From positions 1-8,316 of the forward strand of contig QGUR01000204.1 of assembly GCA_003242205.1 (NCBI GenBank): a DNA stretch of 8,316 nucleotides. Direction: 5' to 3'. Source of the DNA: Chloroflexota bacterium. Lineage in GTDB: Bacteria; Chloroflexota; Anaerolineae; Aggregatilineales; Phototrophicaceae. Positions 1-5,977 of this stretch are shown in pieces. The notes beneath the pieces were generated by a model. That model searched no databases. It was not told the DNA's origin and was given only the letters and a program-made list of their open reading frames with translations. Positions within the stretch are counted from its first letter, which is position 1, and each line of letters opens with the position of its first letter. The position numbers and the translations under genes were made by a program.

Positions 1-21
1 AAAGGCAAACAGAAGGGTCAT
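1..21 (-). CDS. Possible 5' end of a gene running off the left edge
   Basis: On the minus strand an ATG at 21-19 opens a frame that reads MTLLFAF to the edge. A GGAAAG motif (34-29) sits 7 nt upstream and could be a modest ribosome binding site. The frame follows the LacI-type repressor stop by 46 nt on the same strand, which is where a sugar-uptake or sugar-metabolism gene is often found. Only seven residues are visible, so no family can be named and the frame may be chance. A short palindrome, CTTTC-C-GAAAG (29-39), overlaps the putative ribosome binding site. Confidence 0.2.
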
Positions 22-67
22 GATGGCGCTTTCCGAAAGACTGCGTAATTAACCGGGACAGTGACGA

Positions 68-1072
68 TCAGGCAGGCGGCGCGGTGGAAGCCCGTTCGAT
101 CAGGCAGGTGTCGAGCATGTATTGCGCCACCGGCAGCTCAGCGTGTCCGATGCGTTCGAGCAGAACGCGCGTGGCTAGCTGGCCCATCTCGAAAATCGGC
201 TGCCGGACCGTCGTCAATTCGGGGATACTGTATGCCGCCATTGGCGTGTCGTCAAATCCCATGACCGATAGCTGTTCGGGAACGCGCAGGCCAAGCTCGT
301 TCGCTGCGCGCAGGACGCCCATGGCCATCACATCCGTCAGCGCGAAAATGGCGGTCGGCAACGGTTCGGCTTTCAGCAGTTGCATCGCCGCGTTGTATCC
401 CGTTTCCACGTGGTAGAGCGTATGCGGGACCAACACCTGAGGGGTATCGTGGATGCCGGCCTCGGCCAGCGCCGCGCGCACGCCATTAACGCGCGCTCGC
501 ATTGGCGGGCTGTATTCCGGCCCGCCGATCATGCCGATGTGCCGGTGGCCAAGCGCGAGCAGGTGTCGGGTTGCCTCGTATGCGCCGCGCTCGTTGTTGC
601 AAAGCACGCGGCTGACATTGAATCCCGGCACGTCGCGGTCGACCAGCACGACAGGCACGCCCTGTTCGATCAACCGTCCGAGGTTACTGGCGCTCTGGCC
701 GGTCGGCACGAGGATCACGCCATCGACCCGCTGGCGCAGCAGCATGTCGATGTAGGCGCATTCCCGCAGCGGGTCTTCTTCGGCGCTGCACATAAAGGCG
801 CGATATTCCGCGTCGAAAAGCGTTTTTTCGATGGCGTAAGCCAGCGTGCTGAAGAAAGGGTGGTTGAGCTGCGGGACCAGCACGCCGATGGTTTGCGTTT
901 CCTGCCGGCGGAGGCTGCGCGCCAGCGCGCTTGGGTGATAGTTCAGCGATCGCATCGCGTTTTCGACCCGCTCCTGCAGGTCGATACTGACGTAGCCCGA
1001 CTTGTTGATGACGCGCGAAACCGTCGCCACCGAAACACGAGCCTGATCCGCTACTTCCCTTATGGTCGGCAT
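68..1072 (-). CDS. LacI/GalR-family transcriptional repressor
   Basis: A 334-residue cytoplasmic DNA-binding regulator of normal family length. The N-terminus (residues 3-23, TIREVADQARVSVATVSRVI) is the classic LacI helix-turn-helix. It is followed by a hinge helix (about 46-56, with LARSLRR) and a periplasmic-binding-protein-like sensor core starting at IGVLVPQLNHPFF (62-74). Core landmarks are VDRD (144-147), R192 in the RxNGVRAAL segment, TDVMAMG (246-252) and GFDD (272-275), all typical of sugar-binding LacI members. The ATG at 1072 is chosen because AAGGAGG lies 7 nt before it; the longer frame from a TTG at 1090 would place that ribosome binding site inside the coding region. It has its own promoter (1341-1369) and a leader of about 260 nt. 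The effector and regulon cannot be read from the sequence; control of a carbohydrate gene off the left edge is an inference. Confidence 0.93.
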   Translation of the reverse strand: MPTIREVADQARVSVATVSRVINKSGYVSIDLQERVENAMRSLNYHPSALARSLRRQETQTIGVLVPQLNHPFFSTLAYAIEKTLFDAEYRAFMCSAEEDPLRECAYIDMLLRQRVDGVILVPTGQSASNLGRLIEQGVPVVLVDRDVPGFNVSRVLCNNERGAYEATRHLLALGHRHIGMIGGPEYSPPMRARVNGVRAALAEAGIHDTPQVLVPHTLYHVETGYNAAMQLLKAEPLPTAIFALTDVMAMGVLRAANELGLRVPEQLSVMGFDDTPMAAYSIPELTTVRQPIFEMGQLATRVLLERIGHAELPVAQYMLDTCLIERASTAPPA

Positions 1073-1079
1073 TTGCCAG

Positions 1080-1086
1080 CCTCCTT
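1080..1086 (-). promoter_or_regulatory. Ribosome binding site of the LacI-type repressor
   Basis: The minus strand reads AAGGAGG here, a full Shine-Dalgarno match, 7 nt before the ATG at 1072. This decides the start codon against the upstream TTG at 1090. Confidence 0.85.
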
Positions 1087-1096
1087 GCAATGCAAG
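1084..1096. repeat. 13-bp perfect palindrome overlapping the repressor ribosome binding site
   Basis: CTTGCA-A-TGCAAG has perfect 6-bp arms around one central base. Its left arm covers the first three bases of the repressor's AAGGAGG. A one-base loop cannot form a normal RNA hairpin, so a protein-binding site (for example autoregulation by the LacI protein) is a more sensible reading. The repeat is short and could be chance. Confidence 0.35.
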
Positions 1097-1165
1097 TCAG
1101 TCACATCGACACTGGCGTCATGCCAGGTTATGCTCACAACACGGAGAAGCCGGGAGAACCAGAGA

Positions 1166-1232
1166 GCGGGGAACTGCGGGTATGTGAACTCATGGCGCGC
1201 AAATGGGCAGCCTGTTGCGGGGAATTGCGGGT
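1166..1232. repeat. 16-bp direct repeat pair in the repressor leader
   Basis: GCGGGGAAYTGCGGGT occurs at 1166-1181 and again at 1217-1232, with one difference (C versus T at the Y). The copies are 51 bp apart start to start, close to five helical turns. Both lie in the transcribed leader between the repressor promoter and its start codon. A pair of protein-binding sites on one face of the helix is a possible role; a remnant of a local duplication is the alternative. The two 51-nt segments do not otherwise align well, which argues against a simple tandem duplication. Confidence 0.6.
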
Positions 1233-1289
1233 GCAAACCTAGAGAGGAACAGCCCGTCCGTGAAGTCATCGTTAAAATAAGCTGTAATA

Positions 1290-1304
1290 TAGAAACGGTT
1301 TTCA
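1290..1304. promoter_or_regulatory. Weak LacI-type operator candidate
   Basis: TAGAAACGGTTTTCA resembles the GAAAnCGnTTTC pattern common among LacI-family operators, but the centre is odd (CGG) and the arms are imperfect. It is centred about 37 nt downstream of the predicted repressor transcription start, a sensible place for autorepression. The match is only a resemblance. Confidence 0.25.
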
Positions 1305-1340
1305 GGTTGCGCCGTGCAAGCGCTGTTGGAGACCGCTCCG

Positions 1341-1369
1341 AATATAACTATCCGGAACGTATATGTCAA
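1341..1369 (-). promoter_or_regulatory. Sigma-70-type promoter for the LacI-type repressor
   Basis: On the minus strand a perfect -35 TTGACA (1369-1364) is followed after exactly 17 bp by TATATT (1346-1341), a five-of-six match to the -10 consensus. The expected transcription start is near 1334, giving a leader of about 262 nt before the repressor ATG. The surrounding DNA is clearly richer in A and T than its neighbours. The promoter begins 11 bp beyond the T-tract of the peptidase terminator, so the two transcription units are cleanly separated. Confidence 0.8.
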
Positions 1370-1380
1370 AAGATTACTAT

Positions 1381-1423
1381 TAAAAAATAACAGGCGTCCT
1401 GTCTGTATGAGGGGCGCCTGTTA
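1381..1423 (-). terminator. Rho-independent terminator of the M16C peptidase gene
   Basis: TAACAGGCG (1388-1396) and CGCCTGTTA (1415-1423) form a perfect 9-bp stem. Read on the minus strand, the stem is followed at once by TTTTTTA (1387-1381). It ends the peptidase transcript about 155 nt beyond its stop codon. On the plus strand the hairpin is followed by mixed sequence, so it works mainly in the minus direction. Confidence 0.85.
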
Positions 1424-1451
1424 ATGCAATCTACGGTTTTGCTCGGTTCCC

Positions 1452-1500
1452 CGACCTGAAACGCGTTCCGCGTAAGCATCTACGGGGGCGTCTCAGGTCG
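1452..1500 (-). other. Long imperfect stem-loop in the peptidase 3' untranslated region
   Basis: Arms CGACCTGA (1452-1459) and TCAGGTCG (1493-1500) pair, followed inward by ACGC/GCGT (1461-1464 with 1488-1491), CC/GG (1468-1469 with 1486-1487) and CGTA/TACG (1471-1474 with 1481-1484), closing on a six-base loop. The one mismatch between the first two helices (1460/1492) becomes a G-U pair only in minus-strand RNA. The structure would therefore be best formed in the peptidase transcript. There is no T-tract after it, so it is not itself a terminator. The rest of the gene-free stretch 1073-1577 holds the terminator, the repressor promoter and its leader. A further 7-bp inverted repeat, CCGGCTA/TAGCCGG, lies at 1528-1534 and 1569-1575. 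Confidence 0.55.
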
Positions 1501-1577
1501 AGGGTAGGTTGCCTGCAGTCAGGGCTTCCGGCTAAAGTCCTCCGCGCAGGTGAGAGGCCAGAAGCGCATAGCCGGCG

Positions 1578-4499
1578 CTAGAGAACATGTGTGATGTCAA
1601 GCCAGTTGCCGCCGCGGGCCTCGTTGGCCGCCCGGATCGCGTCGGCGGCTCCCATCACCACGACGATCCCGTTCTCTTTCACCGCTTCCAGCACGCGTCC
1701 AAACTCGCGGAAGTGCTCTGCGGATGTGGACAGGACTTCCTCGCGGATTTTCTGGCGGTATTCGTCGGTTTCCCCGGTCATATACCGAACCATCGAGGTG
1801 AAGCCCTTGGCGTCCGGCAACTGGTAGGCGTCCATCGCGCCGATGGCCCCGATAATGCTTTTCTCCAGTTCGCCCTGATCGAGTTCCAGCGAGCGCAGCC
1901 AGCTTCCCGCCTGATCGTAATTATCGACGGTTTTCAGCAGGTTCGGGTCGCGATATGAGATGTAACTGAAAGCGCCCGATCGGGAGTCGAATGACGAGAA
2001 ACCGCCATACGCGCCCCCCTGCGCCCGGATGCGTTCCCACAGGAAGGTCGTTCGCAGATAGTTGTTGATGACGGCCACGGAGCCATGCAGCTCGTAACCG
2101 AGCTCGTACAGATTCGCGCCTTTGGCGACATAGTTGACCTGAGCGGGAATGGTCAGCCCTTCATTGGCGCGTTGGAGTTGTGGCGTCCAGTCGAGGCGCG
2201 CCGCGTCGTTGGCGGGCAGGCTGCCCAGAAAGCCGGATACCTGCGGTTGCAGCGTGTTCCAGTTGACTTCGTCCAGCGTGACATTGCAGATCATGCCGGC
2301 ACGGTTCACCAGAATTTCGCGCATGGCCTCCAGCGCTTCCAGCACCGCCGGCCAGTCGCGTTCGACGCGCTCGGCCAGTTCGCGCAGGAAGAACAGCTGG
2401 GAGACGCCACTCATTTGCTCGCTCACCCAATCGGCCTCGGTGAACTTGGAGCGCAGCCGCTGGTTGACGACGCCATGACCGCCGGGGACGAGGCTCGATT
2501 CAAGCCCCGCCTTGTGTTCCAGCACAAGCTGGCGGAAGCGCTCCTGATTATCGAAATTCACATCCAGCAGCACGTCGTGGAACAGTTCCAGCAGGTCGTC
2601 GGTCTGGGCCATCGTGCCTTTGCCGCGCACGATCAGCCACGCGGTGCTTTCCGGCTGCCCGCGAACCGATGAAACCAGCGTCGAGGCGCTGAGGCCGCCC
2701 GTCTTGCGCCCGATCCGTTGCGACAGTTTGACGAAATCTTCCTTGTGCGTGCCCATGCTCGTCAGCGCCCGGCTGAAGAGCGAGAGGTACGGGATATATT
2801 CCGGCGGCAGGCGATGCAGGTCGAACGCCAGATCGATGTAGGCGATACCGTTGGTGAACAGATCGTGGTACAACACGGTCGCGCCCTGATCCTGTGTTTC
2901 CACGATGGGAATGATCTTGTTTTCCCGGTCGAGGTCGTCGAGCGACAGCACCGGAATCGTCGCCAGCGCTTCGGGGCTGTCCGGCTTTTCCTGAGCTTCG
3001 CGCAGGGCGCGCGTCTCCTCGATGATGCGCTGCACGTCCTCGTCGGTCATGGCCTCGCGCGCCTTGTCCAGCCGGTCGCGCTCGGCCGCTTCGGCGCGCG
3101 CGCGCGCTTCCGGATCAGGTTTGAGGAGCACGGTCGTGCGATGCGGATTATCGAGCAGATACTTGCGGATTAGTTGCTCGAAGACGCGCTCGCCGGACGC
3201 CAGCCGTTCTTTCAGCGCGTTCAGCGGGGCTTCAAACGCCACCAGCGCCAGCGGGTCGCCGCCATATAGCCAGGTGCTGAGCGCGCGGATCATCAGCGCA
3301 ATGCCGCGCGGGAACGATCCGGTGTTATTCTCGCGCAGCCTGAACTCGATGGTGTTCAGCGCGGCCTCGATCATGTCCGGGTCGATGCCGTCTTCCGCCA
3401 GCTTGCCCAGCGTTTCCAGAATCAGCGCTTCCACGCGGTCGGCGTCTTCCGGCGCGACTCCCTTCAGCCCGGTCGAGAAATAGATTTCGCGCTGGTCGTC
3501 GGCCAATCCGGTCCCGGTCAGGTTTTCGCCCAGCCCGGAGTCGATGAGCGCTTTCCGTAGCGGTGAGGCCTGCGTGCCGATCAGGATATAGGCCAGGATC
3601 TGCATCGCCAGCGTCATTTCGGCGTCGGTCACTTCGGTTAGCAGCCAGTTGACGGTGACGTGCGCCTTGCGCGCGTTTTCCGCGTTGTCGCCCGCGTCGT
3701 AGCCATAAACCAGCCGGACCGGTTCGGTGAAACGCGGCTGAAGCGGGATTTCCGGTGAAACATCGGTCTGCTCGAACGCGCTCAGGTGCTCGTTCAGGTA
3801 GCGCAGGCGCTCTTCCGGATCGTCGTCGCCATAGAAGAAGATGTAGGCGTTGGACGGGTGATAGTAAGTGTCGTGAAAACGCTTGAACTGCTCGTAGGTC
3901 AGGTCTGGAATCACCGCCGGATCGCCGCCCGAATCGAAGCCATAGGGCGTGTCCGGCAGCAGCGACTGCTCGATCACACGGCCCAGATAGTTTTCGGGCG
4001 AAGAATATGCACCCTTCATTTCGTTGAAGACGATGCCTTTGAAGGCCAGCGGCTCGTCGGCGCTGTTGAGTTCGTAATGCCAGCCTTCCTGTTTGAGCGT
4101 CTCCGGTGAGATGCGCGGGTAAAAGACCGCGTCCAGATAGACGTCGATCAAATTGTAGAGGTCTTTGACGTTCTGGCTCGCCACCGGGTAGCAGGTTTTG
4201 TCCGAGAACGTGAAGGCGTTGATGAAGGTGTTGAGCGAACCCTTAACCAGTTCGACAAACGGCTCTTTGACGGGGTACTTCCGCGACCCGCCCAGAACCG
4301 AGTGTTCCATGATGTGCGGCAGGCCGGTTGAATCTTCCGGCGGCGTCGCGAAGCTGATGCCAAAGACCTTGTTCTCATCATCGTTGATCATGGAAAGCAG
4401 ACGCGCGCCGGTCTTGACATGGCGGTACAGCCGCGCCGTGGTCGCCAGTTCAGGGATCACCTGTTCTCGCAGGAGTTCAAACCCGTGTTGTATGGTCAT
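1578..4499 (-). CDS. M16C-family zinc metallopeptidase (PreP/presequence-protease type)
   Basis: This complete 973-residue enzyme has the size of the PreP/Cym1 family, which degrades free peptides inside a closed two-bowl chamber. The inverted zinc motif HIMEH gives H62, E65 and H66; the third ligand is E160 in FNEMKG. The partner residues from the C-terminal half, R825 and Y831 in RAQGGAYGG, keep the six-residue spacing known for PreP. Order: N-terminal M16 domain (about 1-260), inactive M16 domain (about 260-450), helical M16C-associated linker region (from about 465, including DSPEALATIPVLSLDDLD at 507-524), then C-terminal M16 domains. There is no signal peptide or membrane segment, so it should act in the cytoplasm on oligopeptides. 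The start HGFELLREQ a few residues in is typical of the family; the ribosome binding site (AGAGA) is weak. It lies after the oxidase terminator and has its own terminator, so it is probably monocistronic. Confidence 0.95.
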   Translation of the reverse strand: MTIQHGFELLREQVIPELATTARLYRHVKTGARLLSMINDDENKVFGISFATPPEDSTGLPHIMEHSVLGGSRKYPVKEPFVELVKGSLNTFINAFTFSDKTCYPVASQNVKDLYNLIDVYLDAVFYPRISPETLKQEGWHYELNSADEPLAFKGIVFNEMKGAYSSPENYLGRVIEQSLLPDTPYGFDSGGDPAVIPDLTYEQFKRFHDTYYHPSNAYIFFYGDDDPEERLRYLNEHLSAFEQTDVSPEIPLQPRFTEPVRLVYGYDAGDNAENARKAHVTVNWLLTEVTDAEMTLAMQILAYILIGTQASPLRKALIDSGLGENLTGTGLADDQREIYFSTGLKGVAPEDADRVEALILETLGKLAEDGIDPDMIEAALNTIEFRLRENNTGSFPRGIALMIRALSTWLYGGDPLALVAFEAPLNALKERLASGERVFEQLIRKYLLDNPHRTTVLLKPDPEARARAEAAERDRLDKAREAMTDEDVQRIIEETRALREAQEKPDSPEALATIPVLSLDDLDRENKIIPIVETQDQGATVLYHDLFTNGIAYIDLAFDLHRLPPEYIPYLSLFSRALTSMGTHKEDFVKLSQRIGRKTGGLSASTLVSSVRGQPESTAWLIVRGKGTMAQTDDLLELFHDVLLDVNFDNQERFRQLVLEHKAGLESSLVPGGHGVVNQRLRSKFTEADWVSEQMSGVSQLFFLRELAERVERDWPAVLEALEAMREILVNRAGMICNVTLDEVNWNTLQPQVSGFLGSLPANDAARLDWTPQLQRANEGLTIPAQVNYVAKGANLYELGYELHGSVAVINNYLRTTFLWERIRAQGGAYGGFSSFDSRSGAFSYISYRDPNLLKTVDNYDQAGSWLRSLELDQGELEKSIIGAIGAMDAYQLPDAKGFTSMVRYMTGETDEYRQKIREEVLSTSAEHFREFGRVLEAVKENGIVVVMGAADAIRAANEARGGNWLDITHVL

Positions 4500-4552
4500 C
4501 GTCGATCTCTAGATTGTGTCTAATCGTCTGGTGGTGTTTAGCATAACACAAA

Positions 4553-4575
4553 GGAGCGCCGTTGTTCGGCGCTCC
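4553..4575 (-). terminator. Rho-independent terminator of the multicopper oxidase gene
   Basis: A perfect 9-bp GC-rich stem, GGAGCGCCG (4553-4561) with CGGCGCTCC (4567-4575), has a five-base loop. It lies 33 nt beyond the oxidase stop codon. On the minus strand it is followed after CC's remainder by TTTGTGTT, a short interrupted T-tract. It separates the oxidase from the peptidase gene, whose own promoter must lie in the remaining 50 or so bases; no convincing one was found there. Confidence 0.75.
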
Positions 4576-4608
4576 AATGGTCATGGTATTTTACGGAGGG
4601 CTTGCAGC

Positions 4609-5688
4609 TTACTCGGCTGCTTCGGTGGCCTCGGCGGTCGCTTCCTCGGTGGCTTCAGCGGCTGTGTCGTCGGTCACGACCAGCGCCGTCACCATGCCGA
4701 ACATGCCATCGCGGGACTCTGCATGGCTGAGAATGTGGCAGTGGAATGCCCATGCGCCCGGCTCGGTGCAGTCCACCAGCACGTCCCAGCGCTCGCCCGG
4801 TGCGATATTCAGCGTGTCGCACATGAACGGCGTGGGCAACGGCCAGCCGTCCTTGGCGATCACCAGTTGCGGCATACCGTGCAGGTGCATCGGGTGGATC
4901 ATCAGGCCTTCGTTCATGTAGCGGATGCGAATGCGATCACCGAGCTTGGCGATGATCGGCTGGGTGTAGGGGAAACCGCGCCCGTTGATGGTGAAGCCCA
5001 TCGCCGAGTCGTTCAGGATCAACGTGTAATCGCCGTCGACTTCCGGCTCGCGCGATTTGTCTTTCGGATCGACGATAAACGCGCCCAACAGACCGCGCGT
5101 GACCTGTTCGGCGGCGTTGTGGTGCGAGTGATACATATGCGAACCGGCGTTGCGGGCGGTGAATTCGTAGGTGAAGGTCGTCCCCGGCGCAATCGGCGGC
5201 TGCGTGATAAACGGCACGCCGTCCATGTTGACAGGAACAAACAGTCCGTGCCAGTGGACTGCCGTGCTCTGGCTCATTTCGTTGGTGACGTGGACGCGAA
5301 CCTTGTCGCCCTCTGTTACGCGGATGATCGGGCCTGGCACGATGCCGTTGTAGGCCATCGCCGGGAAGCTCGTACCGGGCATGGTTTCCCAGGTGATTTC
5401 CTGGCAAACCAGTTCAAAGACTTTGACGTCGCCATCCATCGTCGGCTCAAGCGGCGTGCCCCAGAACGTCTCATCCTTACCGATATTGTCGAGAAAAATC
5501 TGCACGCCTTCGGCATGATGCTCGTCCATCAACTGCCAGGCAGGGGCTTCTCCCTGAGCCGGGGCCGTGGCCTCTTCAGCGTCCTGGGCTACAAGCGCGC
5601 CGGGGCGAACCAGCGTGGCCGCGCCGACTGCCCCCGCGCCAGCGCCTACCATCTTGAGAAAATTACGGCGGTCAATCTGCTGTTTCAC
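4609..5688 (-). CDS. Tat-exported two-domain multicopper oxidase
   Basis: This 359-residue laccase-like oxidase couples one-electron substrate oxidation to oxygen reduction. A Tat signal (RRNFLKM at 7-13, then a Gly/Ala-rich segment to about 34) shows folded export with copper loaded. All copper sites are present: HWHG (H145, H147), HSHH (H187, H189), HPMHLHG (H265, H268, H270) and HCHILSH (H316, C317, H318, H322). The trinuclear cluster ligands are thus split between domains 1 and 2, and the blue type 1 copper lies in domain 2. The middle domain of three-domain laccases is absent. The axial Met candidate (M329) is seven residues after H322 instead of five. The tail from about 343 is Ala/Thr/Glu-rich. 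The start is GTG, fixed by GAGGAG 8 nt upstream. It is divergent from a dihaem cytochrome gene, a possible electron partner. The substrate (phenols, metal ions, nitrite) cannot be told from sequence. Confidence 0.92.
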   Translation of the reverse strand: MKQQIDRRNFLKMVGAGAGAVGAATLVRPGALVAQDAEEATAPAQGEAPAWQLMDEHHAEGVQIFLDNIGKDETFWGTPLEPTMDGDVKVFELVCQEITWETMPGTSFPAMAYNGIVPGPIIRVTEGDKVRVHVTNEMSQSTAVHWHGLFVPVNMDGVPFITQPPIAPGTTFTYEFTARNAGSHMYHSHHNAAEQVTRGLLGAFIVDPKDKSREPEVDGDYTLILNDSAMGFTINGRGFPYTQPIIAKLGDRIRIRYMNEGLMIHPMHLHGMPQLVIAKDGWPLPTPFMCDTLNIAPGERWDVLVDCTEPGAWAFHCHILSHAESRDGMFGMVTALVVTDDTAAEATEEATAEATEAAE

Positions 5689-5696
5689 TGCAATAA

Positions 5697-5702
5697 CTCC
5701 TC
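5697..5702 (-). promoter_or_regulatory. Ribosome binding site of the multicopper oxidase
   Basis: The minus strand reads GAGGAG here, 8 nt before the GTG at 5688. It supports GTG as the start, directly before the KQQIDRRNFLK Tat signal. Confidence 0.8.
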
Positions 5703-5805
5703 ACAGGTATCCAGTTATGTGGAGATGGGATGAAGCGCCCAGCCAGCGGCGCGCGTGAGGCCGCCGGGTGAACGTGAAGTGTTACGCGGCGCGCGCGGAC
5801 ATGGT

Positions 5806-5843
5806 AGCGACAATCATCACAATTTTTTGTAACGATTGTCACT
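5806..5843. promoter_or_regulatory. 17-bp inverted repeat in the divergent oxidase/cytochrome control region
   Basis: AGCGACAATCATCACAA (5806-5822) is followed by TTTT and then by its near-complement, whose minus-strand reading is AGTGACAATCGTTACAA (5843-5827). Fourteen of 17 positions match and all three differences are transitions. In minus-strand RNA all three become G-U pairs, which would give an unbroken 17-bp hairpin with a four-base loop about 118 nt before the oxidase start codon. As DNA it is an attractive operator for a dimeric regulator of both divergent genes. A third half-site follows: TAGCGACA at 5805-5812 is repeated inverted as TGTCGCTA at 5857-5864. The regulator is not known from this window. 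Confidence 0.65.
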
Positions 5844-5866
5844 GGTTTCCCGATTATGTCGCTAAT

Positions 5867-5872
5867 GATAAT
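5867..5872 (+). promoter_or_regulatory. -10-like element for the cytochrome c gene
   Basis: GATAAT matches five of six bases of the -10 consensus and lies in an AT-rich dip, about 105 nt before the cytochrome ATG and next to the inverted repeat. No good -35 hexamer sits 16-18 bp upstream, so either an activator is used or this is not the true promoter. Confidence 0.25.
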
Positions 5873-5977
5873 ACCTTACGATCTGTTTCGCCCCTTTTTT
5901 AAATCCTTTCCGGGCGTTAAGCTATGGTTCGCCCGACTCTGCGTGCTTGCGTGCTGACAAGAGGATACTGAACGCTT

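Noticed and set aside
1060..1269. A 69-codon minus-strand frame in the repressor leader that overlaps the repressor start
   Set aside because: There is no ribosome binding site before its ATG and no recognisable protein character; its internal echo (PQFPA twice) simply reflects the DNA direct repeat. Treated as non-coding leader.
380..1390. Long plus-strand frame of 336 codons across the LacI gene
   Set aside because: It is the antisense shadow of the well-supported LacI-type coding region in GC-rich DNA, with an Arg/His/Val-rich composition and no family resemblance.
1458..1469. GAAACGCGTTCC as a LacI-type operator
   Set aside because: The near-palindrome sits within the longer hairpin 1452-1500 in the peptidase 3' untranslated region, far from a promoter, so the hairpin explains it better.
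1430..1577. A known RNA gene such as SRP RNA, 6S RNA, tmRNA or RNase P RNA
   Set aside because: None of the conserved sequence blocks of these RNAs that I know could be found on either strand; only local hairpins are seen.
4500..4552. Promoter of the peptidase gene (TTTGTG/TTGTGT as -35 with GACGAT as -10)
   Set aside because: The -10 candidate matches only three of six bases; not good enough to annotate.
4609..5688. Copper nitrite reductase as the identity of the two-domain oxidase
   Set aside because: The HCH type 1 motif lies in domain 2 and eight trinuclear-cluster histidines are present, as in two-domain laccases; nitrite reductases carry the blue copper in domain 1.
4516..5733. Long plus-strand frame of 405 codons across the multicopper oxidase
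   Set aside because: Antisense shadow; all copper ligands, the Tat signal and the ribosome binding site support the minus-strand gene.
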